A DNA stretch of 39,017 nt from JBHHYU01 sp046757725 (GTDB taxonomy: Bacteria > Desulfobacterota > Binatia > UBA9968), in NCBI GenBank assembly GCA_046757725.1, contig JBHHYU010000016.1, positions 1 through 39,017 on the forward strand, given 5' to 3'. A program made the position numbers and the translations under genes. This document shows, piece by piece, positions 1-8,500 of this stretch (position 1 is its first letter; each line of letters begins with the position of its first letter). The notes under the pieces are model-generated. The model had not been told where the DNA came from, ran no database searches, and saw only the letters and a program-made list of their open reading frames with translations.

Positions 1-137
1 ATGCAAGCTTCGCAAATCCCAAGTCTTTTTTCCCATGAAACCGAACATACCGTCTGCATATACCCGCGTCCACCAAAGACCTGGGAGCCCGATGGGCCAC
101 ACGGACTTCCGTACGCGAAGCTTCTAAGGTAGTATTA

Positions 138-228
138 GAAGTCAGAAACCAAAAAAGCGGGATCCGAGAGCTGAAACCCAAAAACTGAAGCTCGAAACTA
201 GAATCGCGCAACCTGAAAGTCGAAACCA
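138..228. repeat. Degenerate GAAAC repeats upstream of tolR
   Basis: Four related short units of the form AG(T/C)(C/T)NGAAACY lie at about 140-150, 169-179, 189-199 and 218-227. Their starts are 29, 20 and 29 bp apart, so close to multiples of a DNA helical turn. The rest of 1-242 shows no recognisable gene. A frame open from 1 to 132 does not resemble the end of TolQ, the usual neighbour. The repeats run up to the tolR ribosome binding site (aaggag, about 229-234). Function is unknown. Confidence 0.4.
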
Positions 229-242
229 AGGAGAATTTCTTT

Positions 243-665
243 ATGGCTGTCGATTTTTCTTCCCAACAGAGCAGGGCATCGATCTCTCAAATTAACGTGA
301 CACCTTTGGTGGATGTGATGCTTGTGCTTCTGGTTATCTTCATGGTGACCGCGCCTATTATTCAACAAGGAGTCCAGGTGAATTTGCCGCAGACAACGTC
401 TGGGGCTATTCCAGGAAAGGAGGAGCAGTTGGTGGTTTCCATTACCCGTAAAGGGAGGATATATCTCAATGAGAACCGCATCTCCCTAGCTAAATTGGGG
501 ATAAAGCTCCGCGCCATTCGAAGGCTTCAGGCAGATCGAGAGGTCTATCTCCGGGCGGATCGGAATGTCCGCTACGGTGTAGTGATGAAGACCATTTCAG
601 AGATCAAAAGAGCAGGGATCCAAAAGCTAGGGATGGTGACCCGCCCTTTGTCTAAAGGGCGGTAA
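243..665 (+). CDS. tolR: TolR, ExbD/TolR-family proton channel subunit
   Basis: Inner-membrane component of the Tol-Pal system. With TolQ it uses the proton motive force to energise TolA and hold the outer membrane to the cell wall during division. The 140-aa length is normal for the family. A single N-terminal membrane helix at about residues 22-42 carries the family's TPLVDVMLVLLVIFMV signature, including the conserved Asp that takes part in proton transfer. The rest is a periplasmic ExbD-like domain. A good ribosome binding site (aaggag) precedes the ATG. The stop codon abuts the tolA start, implying translational coupling. tolQ is not visible upstream, so it lies outside the window or elsewhere. 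Identification is by motif and by the tolA-tolB-pal context, which favours TolR over ExbD. Confidence 0.93.
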   Translation: MAVDFSSQQSRASISQINVTPLVDVMLVLLVIFMVTAPIIQQGVQVNLPQTTSGAIPGKEEQLVVSITRKGRIYLNENRISLAKLGIKLRAIRRLQADREVYLRADRNVRYGVVMKTISEIKRAGIQKLGMVTRPLSKGR

Positions 666-1574
666 ATGGCGCAACACCGGTCAGTGCCGCGCAATGAGCC
701 AGGGGACCGATCGTCCTCTTCCCATGAAGAAGGTGGGGGGCGCCTCTGGAAATGGGTTTTTTTCTCCGGGCTGCTTCATGTTATCCTGATCGTAGTCGCC
801 TTGTTTGCTCTTCCCTACGTGCCTTCTAGTCGAGCCCGTTCTTACCCGGTCTATACCGTTGATCTCGTGGGCGGAGATAAGATTGGGGGGACAGCCTTCG
901 GTCCAGTGGTGAACCCCGCCCCCGCGCGTAAGAAAAAGATTAAGAAACGAAAAGTTAAACCTCCTCCGCCCAAGGCCGTAAAAAAGCTCAAGAAAAAGAA
1001 AAGAAAACAGAAAAAGGTGGTAAAACCCGTTAAAAAAAAGGTAAAGGTGGCTCTCGCAAAACCTAAAAAATCTCAAAGGAAACAGCTGAAAAAAAAGCCT
1101 AAAACAAACAAAGGTCTTTCCAGTCAAGTGCGTGAGAAACTTATCCAGGCAGCTCTGGGACGGGTCGAGCAACGGGCCAAGGCCGAGCAGAAACAGAAAA
1201 CGGAAAGTGAGAGTAGTACGCAACCCGGTGAGAGTGAGGGGGCTGCGGCTCTTGGAAAGGGAGGCAAGGGGGGAGGCATTGTCAAAGGAGTTGAATTTCT
1301 CATCTACCGCAATCGGATGCTTTACTTGATTCGAGAGAGTTGGACATGGGTGGGAAAGAGGAGCGATCTGGAGGTGACTGTGCGCTTTGGCATCGAAGGG
1401 GGCGGGGACATTTTCGGACTTAAAATACTTAGGTCTTCCGGGGACCCCTCCTACGATGACTCTGTTTTCCGGGCTGTCAAAAAGGCGAGTCCTTTACCAC
1501 CTCCGCCGGAGGGTTATCGCAAGGACTTTAGGGATGTAGAGTTGACTTTTCGACCGAAGGACTTAAGTGGTTAA
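666..1574 (+). CDS. tolA: TolA/TonB-like energy-transducing protein
   Basis: Spans the periplasm and transmits proton-motive-force energy from TolQR to TolB/Pal. The 302-aa protein has a cytoplasmic N-terminus, one membrane helix at about residues 29-50, and an extremely Lys/Pro-rich linker (about 88-150). A Gly-rich turn (about 195-206) follows, then a C-terminal TonB/TolA fold (about 208-300) with a typical LKILRSSGDPSYDDSVFRAV segment. The C-terminal domain alone resembles TonB as much as TolA; the name rests on position between tolR and tolB. The start directly follows the tolR stop. The linker is encoded by A-rich codons, with a run of eight or nine A near 1034-1041 that could be slippery in replication or translation, though the frame is intact. 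A 180-codon open frame on the other strand is an artefact of this biased composition. Confidence 0.85.
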   Translation: MAQHRSVPRNEPGDRSSSSHEEGGGRLWKWVFFSGLLHVILIVVALFALPYVPSSRARSYPVYTVDLVGGDKIGGTAFGPVVNPAPARKKKIKKRKVKPPPPKAVKKLKKKKRKQKKVVKPVKKKVKVALAKPKKSQRKQLKKKPKTNKGLSSQVREKLIQAALGRVEQRAKAEQKQKTESESSTQPGESEGAAALGKGGKGGGIVKGVEFLIYRNRMLYLIRESWTWVGKRSDLEVTVRFGIEGGGDIFGLKILRSSGDPSYDDSVFRAVKKASPLPPPPEGYRKDFRDVELTFRPKDLSG

Positions 1575-2889
1575 TCCAATGATTCCTAGATGGCTCCTCA
1601 GTTTTGTTCTCATGCTTTGGGCATGTGCCTCCGTTCTTCATGCTCAGGTGACGGGCACAATCGTCGGCCCCGGCGCGGAGCGATACCCCATTGCAGTTTC
1701 TCCTCTTAAGAACCTAGGTCTGGTTGAGGTTGGAGGTGGGCTTTCGGAGGAAATAGCGGACACCATTGCTCGCGATCTGGAACTGTCAGGTTGGTTCCGG
1801 GTGTTGGATCGCTCCGCCTATCTCGAAGATCCGCAGAAGACCGGTATCACCGCAGGCAATTTTGATTTTCGGGATTGGTCTGTCATAGGCGCGGAGGGAC
1901 TGGTCAAAGGAGGTTTCAACCTTCAGGGGGAGGAGCTAACCGTAGAGTTGCGTCTCTTCGACGTCTACCAGGGCAAGCAATTTGTAGGAAAAAAATACAG
2001 CGGGAATGTAAAGGATTATCGCCACATTGCCCACAAATTTGCCGATGAAATTATTTTGAAATTTACGGGTATCCAGGGGATCTTCAATACGCGGATTGCT
2101 TATGTTTCCACTGGCCGGGGACGTTTTAAGGAAATCTATGTAACCCACCTTGATGGAAGCGAGAAGATTCAGGTTACACACAACCGAACGATCAATCTGT
2201 CACCTTCTTGGACCCCTGATGGTCGGTCTGTCCTTTATACCTCGTATAAGTCGAGAACTCCGAGTCTTTACTTTTTTGATTTTTTCTCGGGTAAGGATAC
2301 AAAATTTTTCTCTCGCAGAGGTCTGAATCTCGGCGGACACTGGTCTCCTGACGGGAAGTTTGTGGCCGTCTCACTTGAACGGCGAGGCAACACGGATATC
2401 TATCTGCTGGAACGCTCAGGTAAGATAGCTCGCAGGCTCACCCGAGGTCCGGCCATCGATGTCTCTCCCGCCTGGTCACCTAAGGGGGACCGGTTAGTTT
2501 TTGTTTCCAATCGGAGCGGGACCCCTCAACTCTACATTATGGACGTGGAGACCGGTCGGACCCACCGGCTTACTTATACTGGTGGCTACAATACCTCACC
2601 CGATTGGTCGCCTAAGGGAGACAAAGTTGCCTTTACGGGTAGGGTCGGGGGTCATTTTAAAATTTTTAGTATCGATGTTCAGGGGGGGGAACCACAACTG
2701 CTTACCCCTGATTCCGGCGACAGCGAAGACCCCTCTTGGTCTCCTGATGGAAGATATATCGTTTTCACCTCTAACAGGAAAAACAGTTATCATCTCTACA
2801 TTATGCAAGGTAACGGGGAAAACCACCAAAGATTGACAGGTTCCGGAGGAGATGATACAAACCCAGCATGGTCGCCGCGCCTCGAATAG
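1567..2889 (+). CDS. tolB: TolB, Tol-Pal beta-propeller protein
   Basis: Periplasmic protein that shuttles between Pal and TolA. The 440-aa length fits the family. An N-terminal signal peptide ending near residue 26 (…SVLHAQ) is followed by the TolB amino-terminal domain (about 30-165). A six-bladed propeller comes next, with repeated W(S/T)PDG / WSPKGD motifs from about residue 215 to the end. The start is taken as GTG 1567, overlapping tolA by 8 bp, because AAGGA at 1557-1561 is well spaced for it. ATG 1579 would also give a complete signal peptide but has no well-placed ribosome binding site. The end overlaps the longest pal frame. Confidence 0.93.
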   Translation: MVNPMIPRWLLSFVLMLWACASVLHAQVTGTIVGPGAERYPIAVSPLKNLGLVEVGGGLSEEIADTIARDLELSGWFRVLDRSAYLEDPQKTGITAGNFDFRDWSVIGAEGLVKGGFNLQGEELTVELRLFDVYQGKQFVGKKYSGNVKDYRHIAHKFADEIILKFTGIQGIFNTRIAYVSTGRGRFKEIYVTHLDGSEKIQVTHNRTINLSPSWTPDGRSVLYTSYKSRTPSLYFFDFFSGKDTKFFSRRGLNLGGHWSPDGKFVAVSLERRGNTDIYLLERSGKIARRLTRGPAIDVSPAWSPKGDRLVFVSNRSGTPQLYIMDVETGRTHRLTYTGGYNTSPDWSPKGDKVAFTGRVGGHFKIFSIDVQGGEPQLLTPDSGDSEDPSWSPDGRYIVFTSNRKNSYHLYIMQGNGENHQRLTGSGGDDTNPAWSPRLE

Positions 2890-3485
2890 CTTCTCTTTTT
2901 CACTGGTTAAAGAGGGAGAAAGGGAAGGGGCGGTTAACCTTGTTGCTGACTAGGGCCATGTTTTTGACCGTAATTGTCTTGGCAGGCTGCACTCCGGTAC
3001 AGAAAAACGGCTCTGCGGGATCCTCGCCATTTGCCCAAGGGGCTCAAGAAAAGCTTGAAGGTACCCCCCCCGAAGCTACGACTGGTTCAAGTTTGGAGGC
3101 TATGCGGCGAGGTATTGCTCCTGTTACCCCTACTTCGGCTCCTTTAAAGGATATCTTTTATAATTTTAACAGTTACGATTTGCGTCCTGATGCGCGGGAG
3201 ACCTTGAAGAGTAATGCTACTTGGCTGATGGCCAACCCCACGGTCAGGATAGAAATTGAAGGCCATTGCGATGAGCGGGGAACCAATGAATTTAATCTCG
3301 CCCTGGGTGCCCTGCGGGCGAAAATCGCCAAGGATTACCTAGTGACATTGGGGGTTTCTGAGGAACGGCTGCCCATCATAAGCTATGGCGAGGAGTTGCC
3401 GGTCTGTACGGAGCATACGGAAGCATGTTGGCAAAAGAATCGTCGCTCCCGCTTTGTCATTGTTTCATCCCGACCAGCCTTATAA
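2868..3485 (+). CDS. pal: Pal, peptidoglycan-associated lipoprotein
   Basis: Outer-membrane lipoprotein that binds peptidoglycan through an OmpA-like domain and partners TolB. The lipobox is LAGC, with the modified Cys at residue 41 of the longest frame. The C-terminal OmpA domain has the hallmark IEGHCDERGTNEFNLALG and ends with the NRRSRFVI strand. The start is uncertain. ATG 2868 overlaps tolB by 22 bp and gives an unusually long n-region. TTG 2940 sits 9 nt after aagggg (2925-2930) and gives a compact, positively charged signal peptide. ATG 2958 leaves only ten residues before the Cys. From sequence alone TTG 2940 looks best spaced; the longest frame is reported. Confidence 0.9.
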   Translation: MVAAPRIASLFHWLKREKGKGRLTLLLTRAMFLTVIVLAGCTPVQKNGSAGSSPFAQGAQEKLEGTPPEATTGSSLEAMRRGIAPVTPTSAPLKDIFYNFNSYDLRPDARETLKSNATWLMANPTVRIEIEGHCDERGTNEFNLALGALRAKIAKDYLVTLGVSEERLPIISYGEELPVCTEHTEACWQKNRRSRFVIVSSRPAL

Positions 3486-3549
3486 TGGATGCTGCATTAG
3501 GGCGCCTTTAATCCTCGGGTGTTAGGGGTTTTTTTAAGTCTATAATGTC

Positions 3550-4437
3550 ATGAAACCGTTTTGTTTCTTTTTGGCTGGATTGATTTTATCGGCTTGTGCG
3601 CCTCCTCAACAGTTACAGCTCGTAGAGAGAGAACAGAGACATCTCCGAGCCGAAAACGCCAGGTTTCGTAAACAGAATACAAGTGTCCGGCGTGAGGTTG
3701 AGAACGTTCGCTCCGATTTGGCCGATACGCGTGCCAATGTCGAGCAGTTGCGGCGAGATCTGAATGTTCTAAAGGAGAAATTAGCGGAGGCGCGTTATTT
3801 ATCAGAGCGGCAGATAGGCCAATCGACCCGTGATCGAGATCAACGGATAGGACAGCTGGAGAGTCGGATCGCCACGATGGATGAGGAACTCAAAAACCAA
3901 GGGACACTCCTCAAGGCTCGCGAGGAAGAGCTGAGGCTAATCCGAGAGGCCGTGCTCCAAAAAACCCCTGTCAGTTCTGGAACTGAGGAAACGAAGAAAC
4001 CAAGTGGGAATGCGTTGCCGCCAAAGGAGATAGGGCAGGAAAAACCTGCGGCAGGTTCCGATGCGGTGAAGAAAGATTACGAGGAGGCGCGGAAGCTACT
4101 GGAGCAAAAGGATTATCGGGGTGCCATCGCTCGTTTCAAGGAATTTTTGAAAAAGCATCCTAAAAACGATTACTCGGACAATGCTCAGTATTGGATCGGC
4201 GAGAGTCACTATGCCCTGAAAGAATTCGATCAGGCGATCCTGGAGTTTGATACCGTGCGACGCAATTATCCGGAGGGCGACAAAGTGCCGGCGTCACTCC
4301 TCAAACTGGGCTTTGCGTTTGCAGAACTGGGGGACAAGGTTGATGCTCGTTTGATACTCCAAAAACTTATTGACCGATACCCCCAGTCGTCAGAGGTGGT
4401 TAAGGCAAAACAGAAGTTGAAGGCCCTGGAGTCATGA
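3550..4437 (+). CDS. cpoB: CpoB/YbgF, Tol-Pal coordinator with TPR domain
   Basis: Periplasmic factor that couples Tol-Pal outer-membrane constriction to peptidoglycan synthesis in proteobacteria. This 295-aa protein begins with a lipoprotein-type signal (LSAC, Cys16). A long coiled coil (about residues 20-125) rich in Glu/Arg heptads follows, then a Lys/Pro-rich linker. The end is a TPR region (about 178-292) of the YbgF type, with YxxAxxLLxxKDYxxAIxxFxxFLKxxP-like repeats. A lipobox is a difference from the E. coli protein, which is soluble; here the protein is predicted to be membrane-anchored. It is the last gene of the Tol-Pal cluster, 64 bp after pal. Confidence 0.88.
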   Translation: MKPFCFFLAGLILSACAPPQQLQLVEREQRHLRAENARFRKQNTSVRREVENVRSDLADTRANVEQLRRDLNVLKEKLAEARYLSERQIGQSTRDRDQRIGQLESRIATMDEELKNQGTLLKAREEELRLIREAVLQKTPVSSGTEETKKPSGNALPPKEIGQEKPAAGSDAVKKDYEEARKLLEQKDYRGAIARFKEFLKKHPKNDYSDNAQYWIGESHYALKEFDQAILEFDTVRRNYPEGDKVPASLLKLGFAFAELGDKVDARLILQKLIDRYPQSSEVVKAKQKLKALES

Positions 4438-4595
4438 CCACTCGAAAGAACCTAGCCATAAAAGAGTAAGACAATTCATTATTAAAGCATTCGCCCCGTT
4501 GAGGATTCCTTTCAGGGATCCACTTTCCGCTACCTGAAAAAAAATATCACAAACCAAAACTGGTGGTGGAGAGGTGATGGCTGAGAATTTTTCCT

Positions 4596-5561
4596 GTGAA
4601 ATCTATGGAGATTTATCGTCATATAGAGGATCGCAACCTTTCTATTCCCAATCCCATCCTGACCATGGGCAATTTCGACGGTATTCATCTGGGTCACCAA
4701 GCCCTTCTCCGACGTGTGATTCGAGAGGCTAAGGCCAAGGGTGGTCGCTCGGTTGTTCTCACTTTCGAACCTCATCCGCTCAAGATTTTGGCGCCCGGGC
4801 ATGCGCCTCGAATGATCCTGACACACAAGGATAAAATGCGATTGCTTCAAGCGTTTGGACTGGATGTTGTTATTGTGCAAACGTTCGATCAAACCTTTGC
4901 AGAACTCGAGGCTGAGGAATTTGTTCGGCGTTATCTGATCGATAAGCTCAAGGTGGATAAGCTTTGGGTCGGGCGGGACTTACGTTTTGGACGGGGGAGG
5001 AAGGGTGGAGCGGAAGAACTGGTACGGTGGGGTGCAGAAGGAGGTTTTGGTGTGGGAATCGTTGACTCCATCCAGCTGGGAGATGCGCGGATCAGTAGTA
5101 GCCATATAAGAAAATTAATCGAGCAGGGTAATGTGCACGAGGTGAACCGGTTTCTGGGTCGATATCATTTTGTCTCAGGGCGTATATCTTCCGGTCACCA
5201 GAGAGGCAGAGGTCTTGGTTTCCCGACGGCTAACCTTGTCGCACAGACGGAGGTGTTACCCCCAGACGGAATCTATGCAACTTTTTTGCAAGTGGGTGGG
5301 CAACGGTGGCCTAGCGTAACCAGCATCGGACTCAACCCAACCTTTGGAGAGGGCCCAAGGACCATTGAGTGTTACATCTTCGATTTTGAGCAGGATCTCT
5401 ATGGGCGACACGTGCAACTATTTTTTATTAAAAGAATCCGGGAAGAGAAAAAATTTCCCTCAGCTGATCTTTTAGTCGAGCAGATAAAGCAAGACGTATC
5501 GAGGGCAAAAAAAATATTGAGTGGGATCAGGCCGGGTGGATGCGTAGAATCGGCGAGGTAA
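4596..5561 (+). CDS. ribF: Bifunctional riboflavin kinase / FAD synthetase
   Basis: Makes FMN from riboflavin and ATP, then FAD from FMN and ATP. The N-terminal nucleotidyltransferase domain shows TMGNFDGIHLGHQALL (about residues 23-38) and the ISSSHIRKLI adenylylation motif (about 165-175). The C-terminal flavokinase domain shows GRGLGFPTANL (about 207-217), where Thr and Asn bind Mg-ATP. The 321-aa length is typical. The start is either GTG 4596 or ATG 4605; neither has a convincing ribosome binding site (gagagg lies about 20 nt upstream). The 158-bp gap after cpoB contains a 7-bp inverted repeat (4510-4516 / 4533-4539) but no clear terminator. Confidence 0.93.
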   Translation: MKSMEIYRHIEDRNLSIPNPILTMGNFDGIHLGHQALLRRVIREAKAKGGRSVVLTFEPHPLKILAPGHAPRMILTHKDKMRLLQAFGLDVVIVQTFDQTFAELEAEEFVRRYLIDKLKVDKLWVGRDLRFGRGRKGGAEELVRWGAEGGFGVGIVDSIQLGDARISSSHIRKLIEQGNVHEVNRFLGRYHFVSGRISSGHQRGRGLGFPTANLVAQTEVLPPDGIYATFLQVGGQRWPSVTSIGLNPTFGEGPRTIECYIFDFEQDLYGRHVQLFFIKRIREEKKFPSADLLVEQIKQDVSRAKKILSGIRPGGCVESAR

Positions 5562-5571
5562 CCCCTATCGT

Positions 5572-6600
5572 ATGTTGGTGCGTCTGGCTATAGTCGATCA
5601 GGAACAGATCGGTGTCCGCCTGGATCTATTCCTGGCAAGTTATTCCCCTAAAATGGGGGGAGTGAGTCGGTCGGAATTTCAAAAGATGATCTCCGGAGGA
5701 GTGGTTACGGTCAACGGTCGGAGAACCAGACCCAGTACCCGCCTTAAGTCCGAGGACTTGGTAGAGATTCAATGGCAGCCTGTCAAAGACACTGGGTTAA
5801 TGCCCGAACCGCTTCCTCTCGATATTCTTTACGAGGATGAGGATTGCCTGGTGGTGAATAAGGCCCCCGGTATGGTAGTGCATCCGGCCGGCGGGAGACG
5901 GCAGGGTACTTTAGTCAATGCACTCCTCCACCATTGCCCGAATCTGCCGGGTATCAAGGGTGAGAAACGTCCTGGGATCGTCCATCGATTGGACAAGGAT
6001 ACCTCGGGAGCGATGGTGGTTGCTAAGAATGGGGAAGCTTTTCGCCGCCTAGCGGTGCAGTTCAAGGACCGCCGGGTCTCCAAGGAATACCTAGCACTGG
6101 TGTGGGGTAAGTTTGATGGGAAATGGGGAATTATCGATCGCCGTATCGGGCGACACCGGAGAGATCGAAAAAGGATGTCAAGCCTGTACACTCTCCCGCA
6201 TTCCAGAGAGGCTGTAACAGAGTGGCAAGTAGAACATTGCTTTGAGGTAGGGTCCCAGGGGAGTTATCTGTCCCGGGTCACATTGTTACGTCTCAAACCC
6301 CAGACCGGGCGGACCCATCAGATCCGTGTCCATTTGGCGGATCAAGGCTACCCGGTGGTAGGGGACCGCATTTATGGTTGGAAACAGAGGATTCTTGCGA
6401 AACATTCGGTCGACGTACCGGCATTAAAACAATTTTCGCGTCAGGCGCTCCATGCAGAGAAACTAAGTTTTAACCATCCTCGTACCGGTGTGCGCTTAGA
6501 GTTTCAGGCACCGGTGTACCAAGATATGCAACGGCTTTTAGACTGTTTGAGGGAAAGAGATGTCACAGGTTTTTTGAGAAAAGAAGAAAAGGGGGCTTGA
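5572..6600 (+). CDS. rluD: RluA-family 23S rRNA pseudouridine synthase
   Basis: Isomerises uridine to pseudouridine in large-subunit rRNA. An N-terminal S4 RNA-binding domain (about residues 8-75) is followed by the RluA catalytic domain. The signature GIVHRLDKDTSG (about 136-147) contains the catalytic Asp, and the conserved PQTGRTHQIRVHLA lies near 243-256. The length of 342 aa with an S4 domain fits the RluD/RluC-type group; which uridines are modified cannot be decided here, so rluD is a family-level name. It starts 10 bp after ribF and is probably co-transcribed. The stop codon lies inside a predicted promoter for rho. Confidence 0.85.
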   Translation: MLVRLAIVDQEQIGVRLDLFLASYSPKMGGVSRSEFQKMISGGVVTVNGRRTRPSTRLKSEDLVEIQWQPVKDTGLMPEPLPLDILYEDEDCLVVNKAPGMVVHPAGGRRQGTLVNALLHHCPNLPGIKGEKRPGIVHRLDKDTSGAMVVAKNGEAFRRLAVQFKDRRVSKEYLALVWGKFDGKWGIIDRRIGRHRRDRKRMSSLYTLPHSREAVTEWQVEHCFEVGSQGSYLSRVTLLRLKPQTGRTHQIRVHLADQGYPVVGDRIYGWKQRILAKHSVDVPALKQFSRQALHAEKLSFNHPRTGVRLEFQAPVYQDMQRLLDCLRERDVTGFLRKEEKGA

Positions 6601-6625
6601 CAAGGAGCCCGGTATTTCTTATCTT
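6597..6625 (+). promoter_or_regulatory. Sigma-70-type promoter ahead of rho
   Basis: A perfect -35 hexamer TTGACA (6597-6602) overlaps the pseudouridine synthase stop codon. After a 17-bp spacer comes TATCTT (6620-6625, four of six consensus). It would give a leader of about 325 nt before the rho start. Confidence 0.65.
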
Positions 6626-6959
6626 ACACAGGCATCCTTAATTAACCAATTTTTCGAAATGCCTTGGAACTAATCCCACACTAAGGTTATTCATTCACTG
6701 TATCCCGACCTGAAAGTTTGATTTGGAATTCAATAGAGAGTTCATATCAGAGTAAATCTTTTACTGCCTTGAAGCATTGTGTTTGTCAGTAGTCCGACCC
6801 GCCGAAAGGGAAGGTCGGTCAAGTCCCGGGTCATTCTTACTTTGGGACAAGAGGAGCCAGTTCCTCTGCCGGGGCTAATTCGTGGTTGGCATTCGGGAAA
6901 GCGGACACTCAATTCAGAATTAATGGCCCCCTGCGGGGGGTGAAAGGAGAAGTAACTGT
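6601..6959 (+). promoter_or_regulatory. Long structured 5' leader of rho
   Basis: This 359-bp stretch has no credible gene. Its 3' half contains several successive small inverted repeats: ccgacc/ggtcgg (6794-6799/6813-6818), gtccc/gggac (6823-6827/6844-6848), gagga/tcctc (6851-6855/6862-6866), and a GC hairpin ccccc-tgc-ggggg (6927-6939) just before the ribosome binding site aaaggag (6943-6949). No oligo-U tract follows any of them, so they are not classic terminators. In E. coli the rho leader mediates Rho-dependent autoregulation; a similar role here is inferred from position only. Confidence 0.45.
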
Positions 6960-8258
6960 ATGGTACGTGGGAGGAGCCGAGCCGAATCGGAGGTCGTGGA
7001 AGAGAACGGATTGAATCTAAAGTCTCTTAAAGAGAAAAAGATCAGTGAGTTGGCATTGATTGGCAAGAACTTCAATATAGAAGGGGCCGCCAACATGCGC
7101 AGGCAGGAGTTGATCTTTGCCATACTGCAGGCGCAGACGGAACAAAACGGTTATATCTACGGGGACGGGGTACTGGAGACTCTTCCTGATGGTTTCGGTT
7201 TTCTCAGAGCCCCAGATTACAATTACCTCCCTGGTCCGGACGATATCTATGTCTCTCCCAGCCAGATCAGACGATTTAGTCTTCGCACGGGGGATATCAT
7301 TTCGGGACACATTCGTCCTCCCAAGGAGGGAGAACGATACTTCGCTCTGCTCAAGGTGGAAGGCATTAACTACGAAGATCCAGAAAAGGCGAGGGACAAA
7401 ATTCTTTTTGATAACCTTACACCCCTGTACCCCAATGAAGGTTTCCGGTTGGAATATCTGCCGGATGAATATACCACGCGGATCGTAAACCTTTTGACAC
7501 CCATTGGTAAAGGGCAGAGGGGGCTGATTGTGGCTGCCCCGAGGACGGGAAAGACGATGATGCTTCAGAGCGTCGCCAAGGCTCTTGCCCATAACGACAA
7601 GGCGGTGGTCTTAATCGTCCTTTTGATCGATGAGCGACCCGAAGAGGTTACCGATATGCAACGGTCGGTGGATGGAGAGGTGGTGAGCTCTACTTTTGAT
7701 GAACCGGCCACCCGCCACGTCCAGGTTGCCGAGATGGTGATCGAAAAGGCAAAACGGTTGGTGGAACATGGGAAGGACGTGGTTATCCTCCTTGACAGCA
7801 TTACCCGCCTTGCTCGAGCGTATAATGCAGTCGTACCTCCTAGTGGAAAGATCCTATCCGGAGGTGTGGACTCTAATGCGCTTCACAAACCGAAAAAATT
7901 TTTTGGGGCGGCACGCAATATTGAGGATGGCGGAAGCCTAACGATTATTGCAACCGCACTCATCGATACCGGAAGCCGCATGGATGAAGTTATCTTTGAA
8001 GAGTTTAAAGGAACGGGCAACATGGAGATCCACCTAGACCGCCGCTTGATGGATAAACGTGTTTTCCCGGCTATTGACATCAATAAGTCAGGGACAAGGA
8101 AGGAAGAGCTTTTGATCTCTAAGGAAGATCTCAACCGAATCTGGATACTACGCAAGGTATTATCTCAACTGAGCGTGGTAGAGGCTATGGAGTTTTTGTT
8201 GGATAAGATTCATGGGACCAAAAACAATAAAGAGTTTCTAGAGTCCATGAACCAATGA
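6960..8258 (+). CDS. rho: Transcription termination factor Rho
   Basis: Hexameric RNA-dependent ATPase that terminates transcription. The 432-aa length is standard. The N-terminal Rho_N helix bundle (about 18-60) includes LKEKKISELALIGKNFNIEG. The RNA-binding cold-shock-like domain follows (about 65-135) with GVLETLPDGFGFLR. The ATPase domain has Walker A PRTGKTMML near 190 and Walker B VVILLDSITRLAR near 275, plus the C-terminal Q/R loops. The start is ATG 6960, 10 nt after aaaggag. It is a single-gene unit between two non-coding regions with its own likely promoter. Confidence 0.97.
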   Translation: MVRGRSRAESEVVEENGLNLKSLKEKKISELALIGKNFNIEGAANMRRQELIFAILQAQTEQNGYIYGDGVLETLPDGFGFLRAPDYNYLPGPDDIYVSPSQIRRFSLRTGDIISGHIRPPKEGERYFALLKVEGINYEDPEKARDKILFDNLTPLYPNEGFRLEYLPDEYTTRIVNLLTPIGKGQRGLIVAAPRTGKTMMLQSVAKALAHNDKAVVLIVLLIDERPEEVTDMQRSVDGEVVSSTFDEPATRHVQVAEMVIEKAKRLVEHGKDVVILLDSITRLARAYNAVVPPSGKILSGGVDSNALHKPKKFFGAARNIEDGGSLTIIATALIDTGSRMDEVIFEEFKGTGNMEIHLDRRLMDKRVFPAIDINKSGTRKEELLISKEDLNRIWILRKVLSQLSVVEAMEFLLDKIHGTKNNKEFLESMNQ

Positions 8259-8344
8259 CCCTCCCTCATCTCTCCGGTCTTTTGCAGCCTTGCGCTGGCC
8301 TCAGATCTTTGTTAAAAGCCCTAGAAAGCTGAGTCTTTTAAACG

Positions 8345-8405
8345 AATTTTCCAGGTGGCCGTGGGTCACTTGGAAAATTGGCAATTCAAGGAGCTCCTTG
8401 AATTG
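8345..8405 (+). promoter_or_regulatory. Two strong inverted repeats in the rpsB leader
   Basis: The 242-bp gap between rho and rpsB holds two adjacent inverted repeats. The first is a 13-bp stem (8345-8357 / 8367-8379, one G-U pair) with a 9-nt loop. The second is a perfect 24-bp palindrome (8382-8405; left half caattcaaggag). Neither is followed by a T-tract, so they are better read as a leader RNA structure or DNA operator than as the rho terminator, though they could form a rho-gene 3' end. In several bacteria S2 represses its own mRNA through the rpsB leader, which gives a plausible but untested role. Confidence 0.5.
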
Positions 8406-8500
8406 ACCTCACACCCTTCGTGATCCATACCGTGGTGCCCATGATGGGAACGGAAAAGAAATGAGGGAAGGGGAGGAAATAACCAAAGGAGTCAAAGTCT

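Noticed and set aside
1..132. Open frame at the window start as the end of tolQ
   Set aside because: The translation shows none of the hydrophobic or C-terminal features of TolQ/ExbB.
681..1223. 180-codon frame opposite tolA
   Set aside because: It is the mirror of the Lys-rich linker (Leu/Phe-rich translation) and tolA itself is well supported.
8259..8405. rho terminator made by the two inverted repeats
   Set aside because: Neither stem is followed by a T-tract, so intrinsic termination is not supported.
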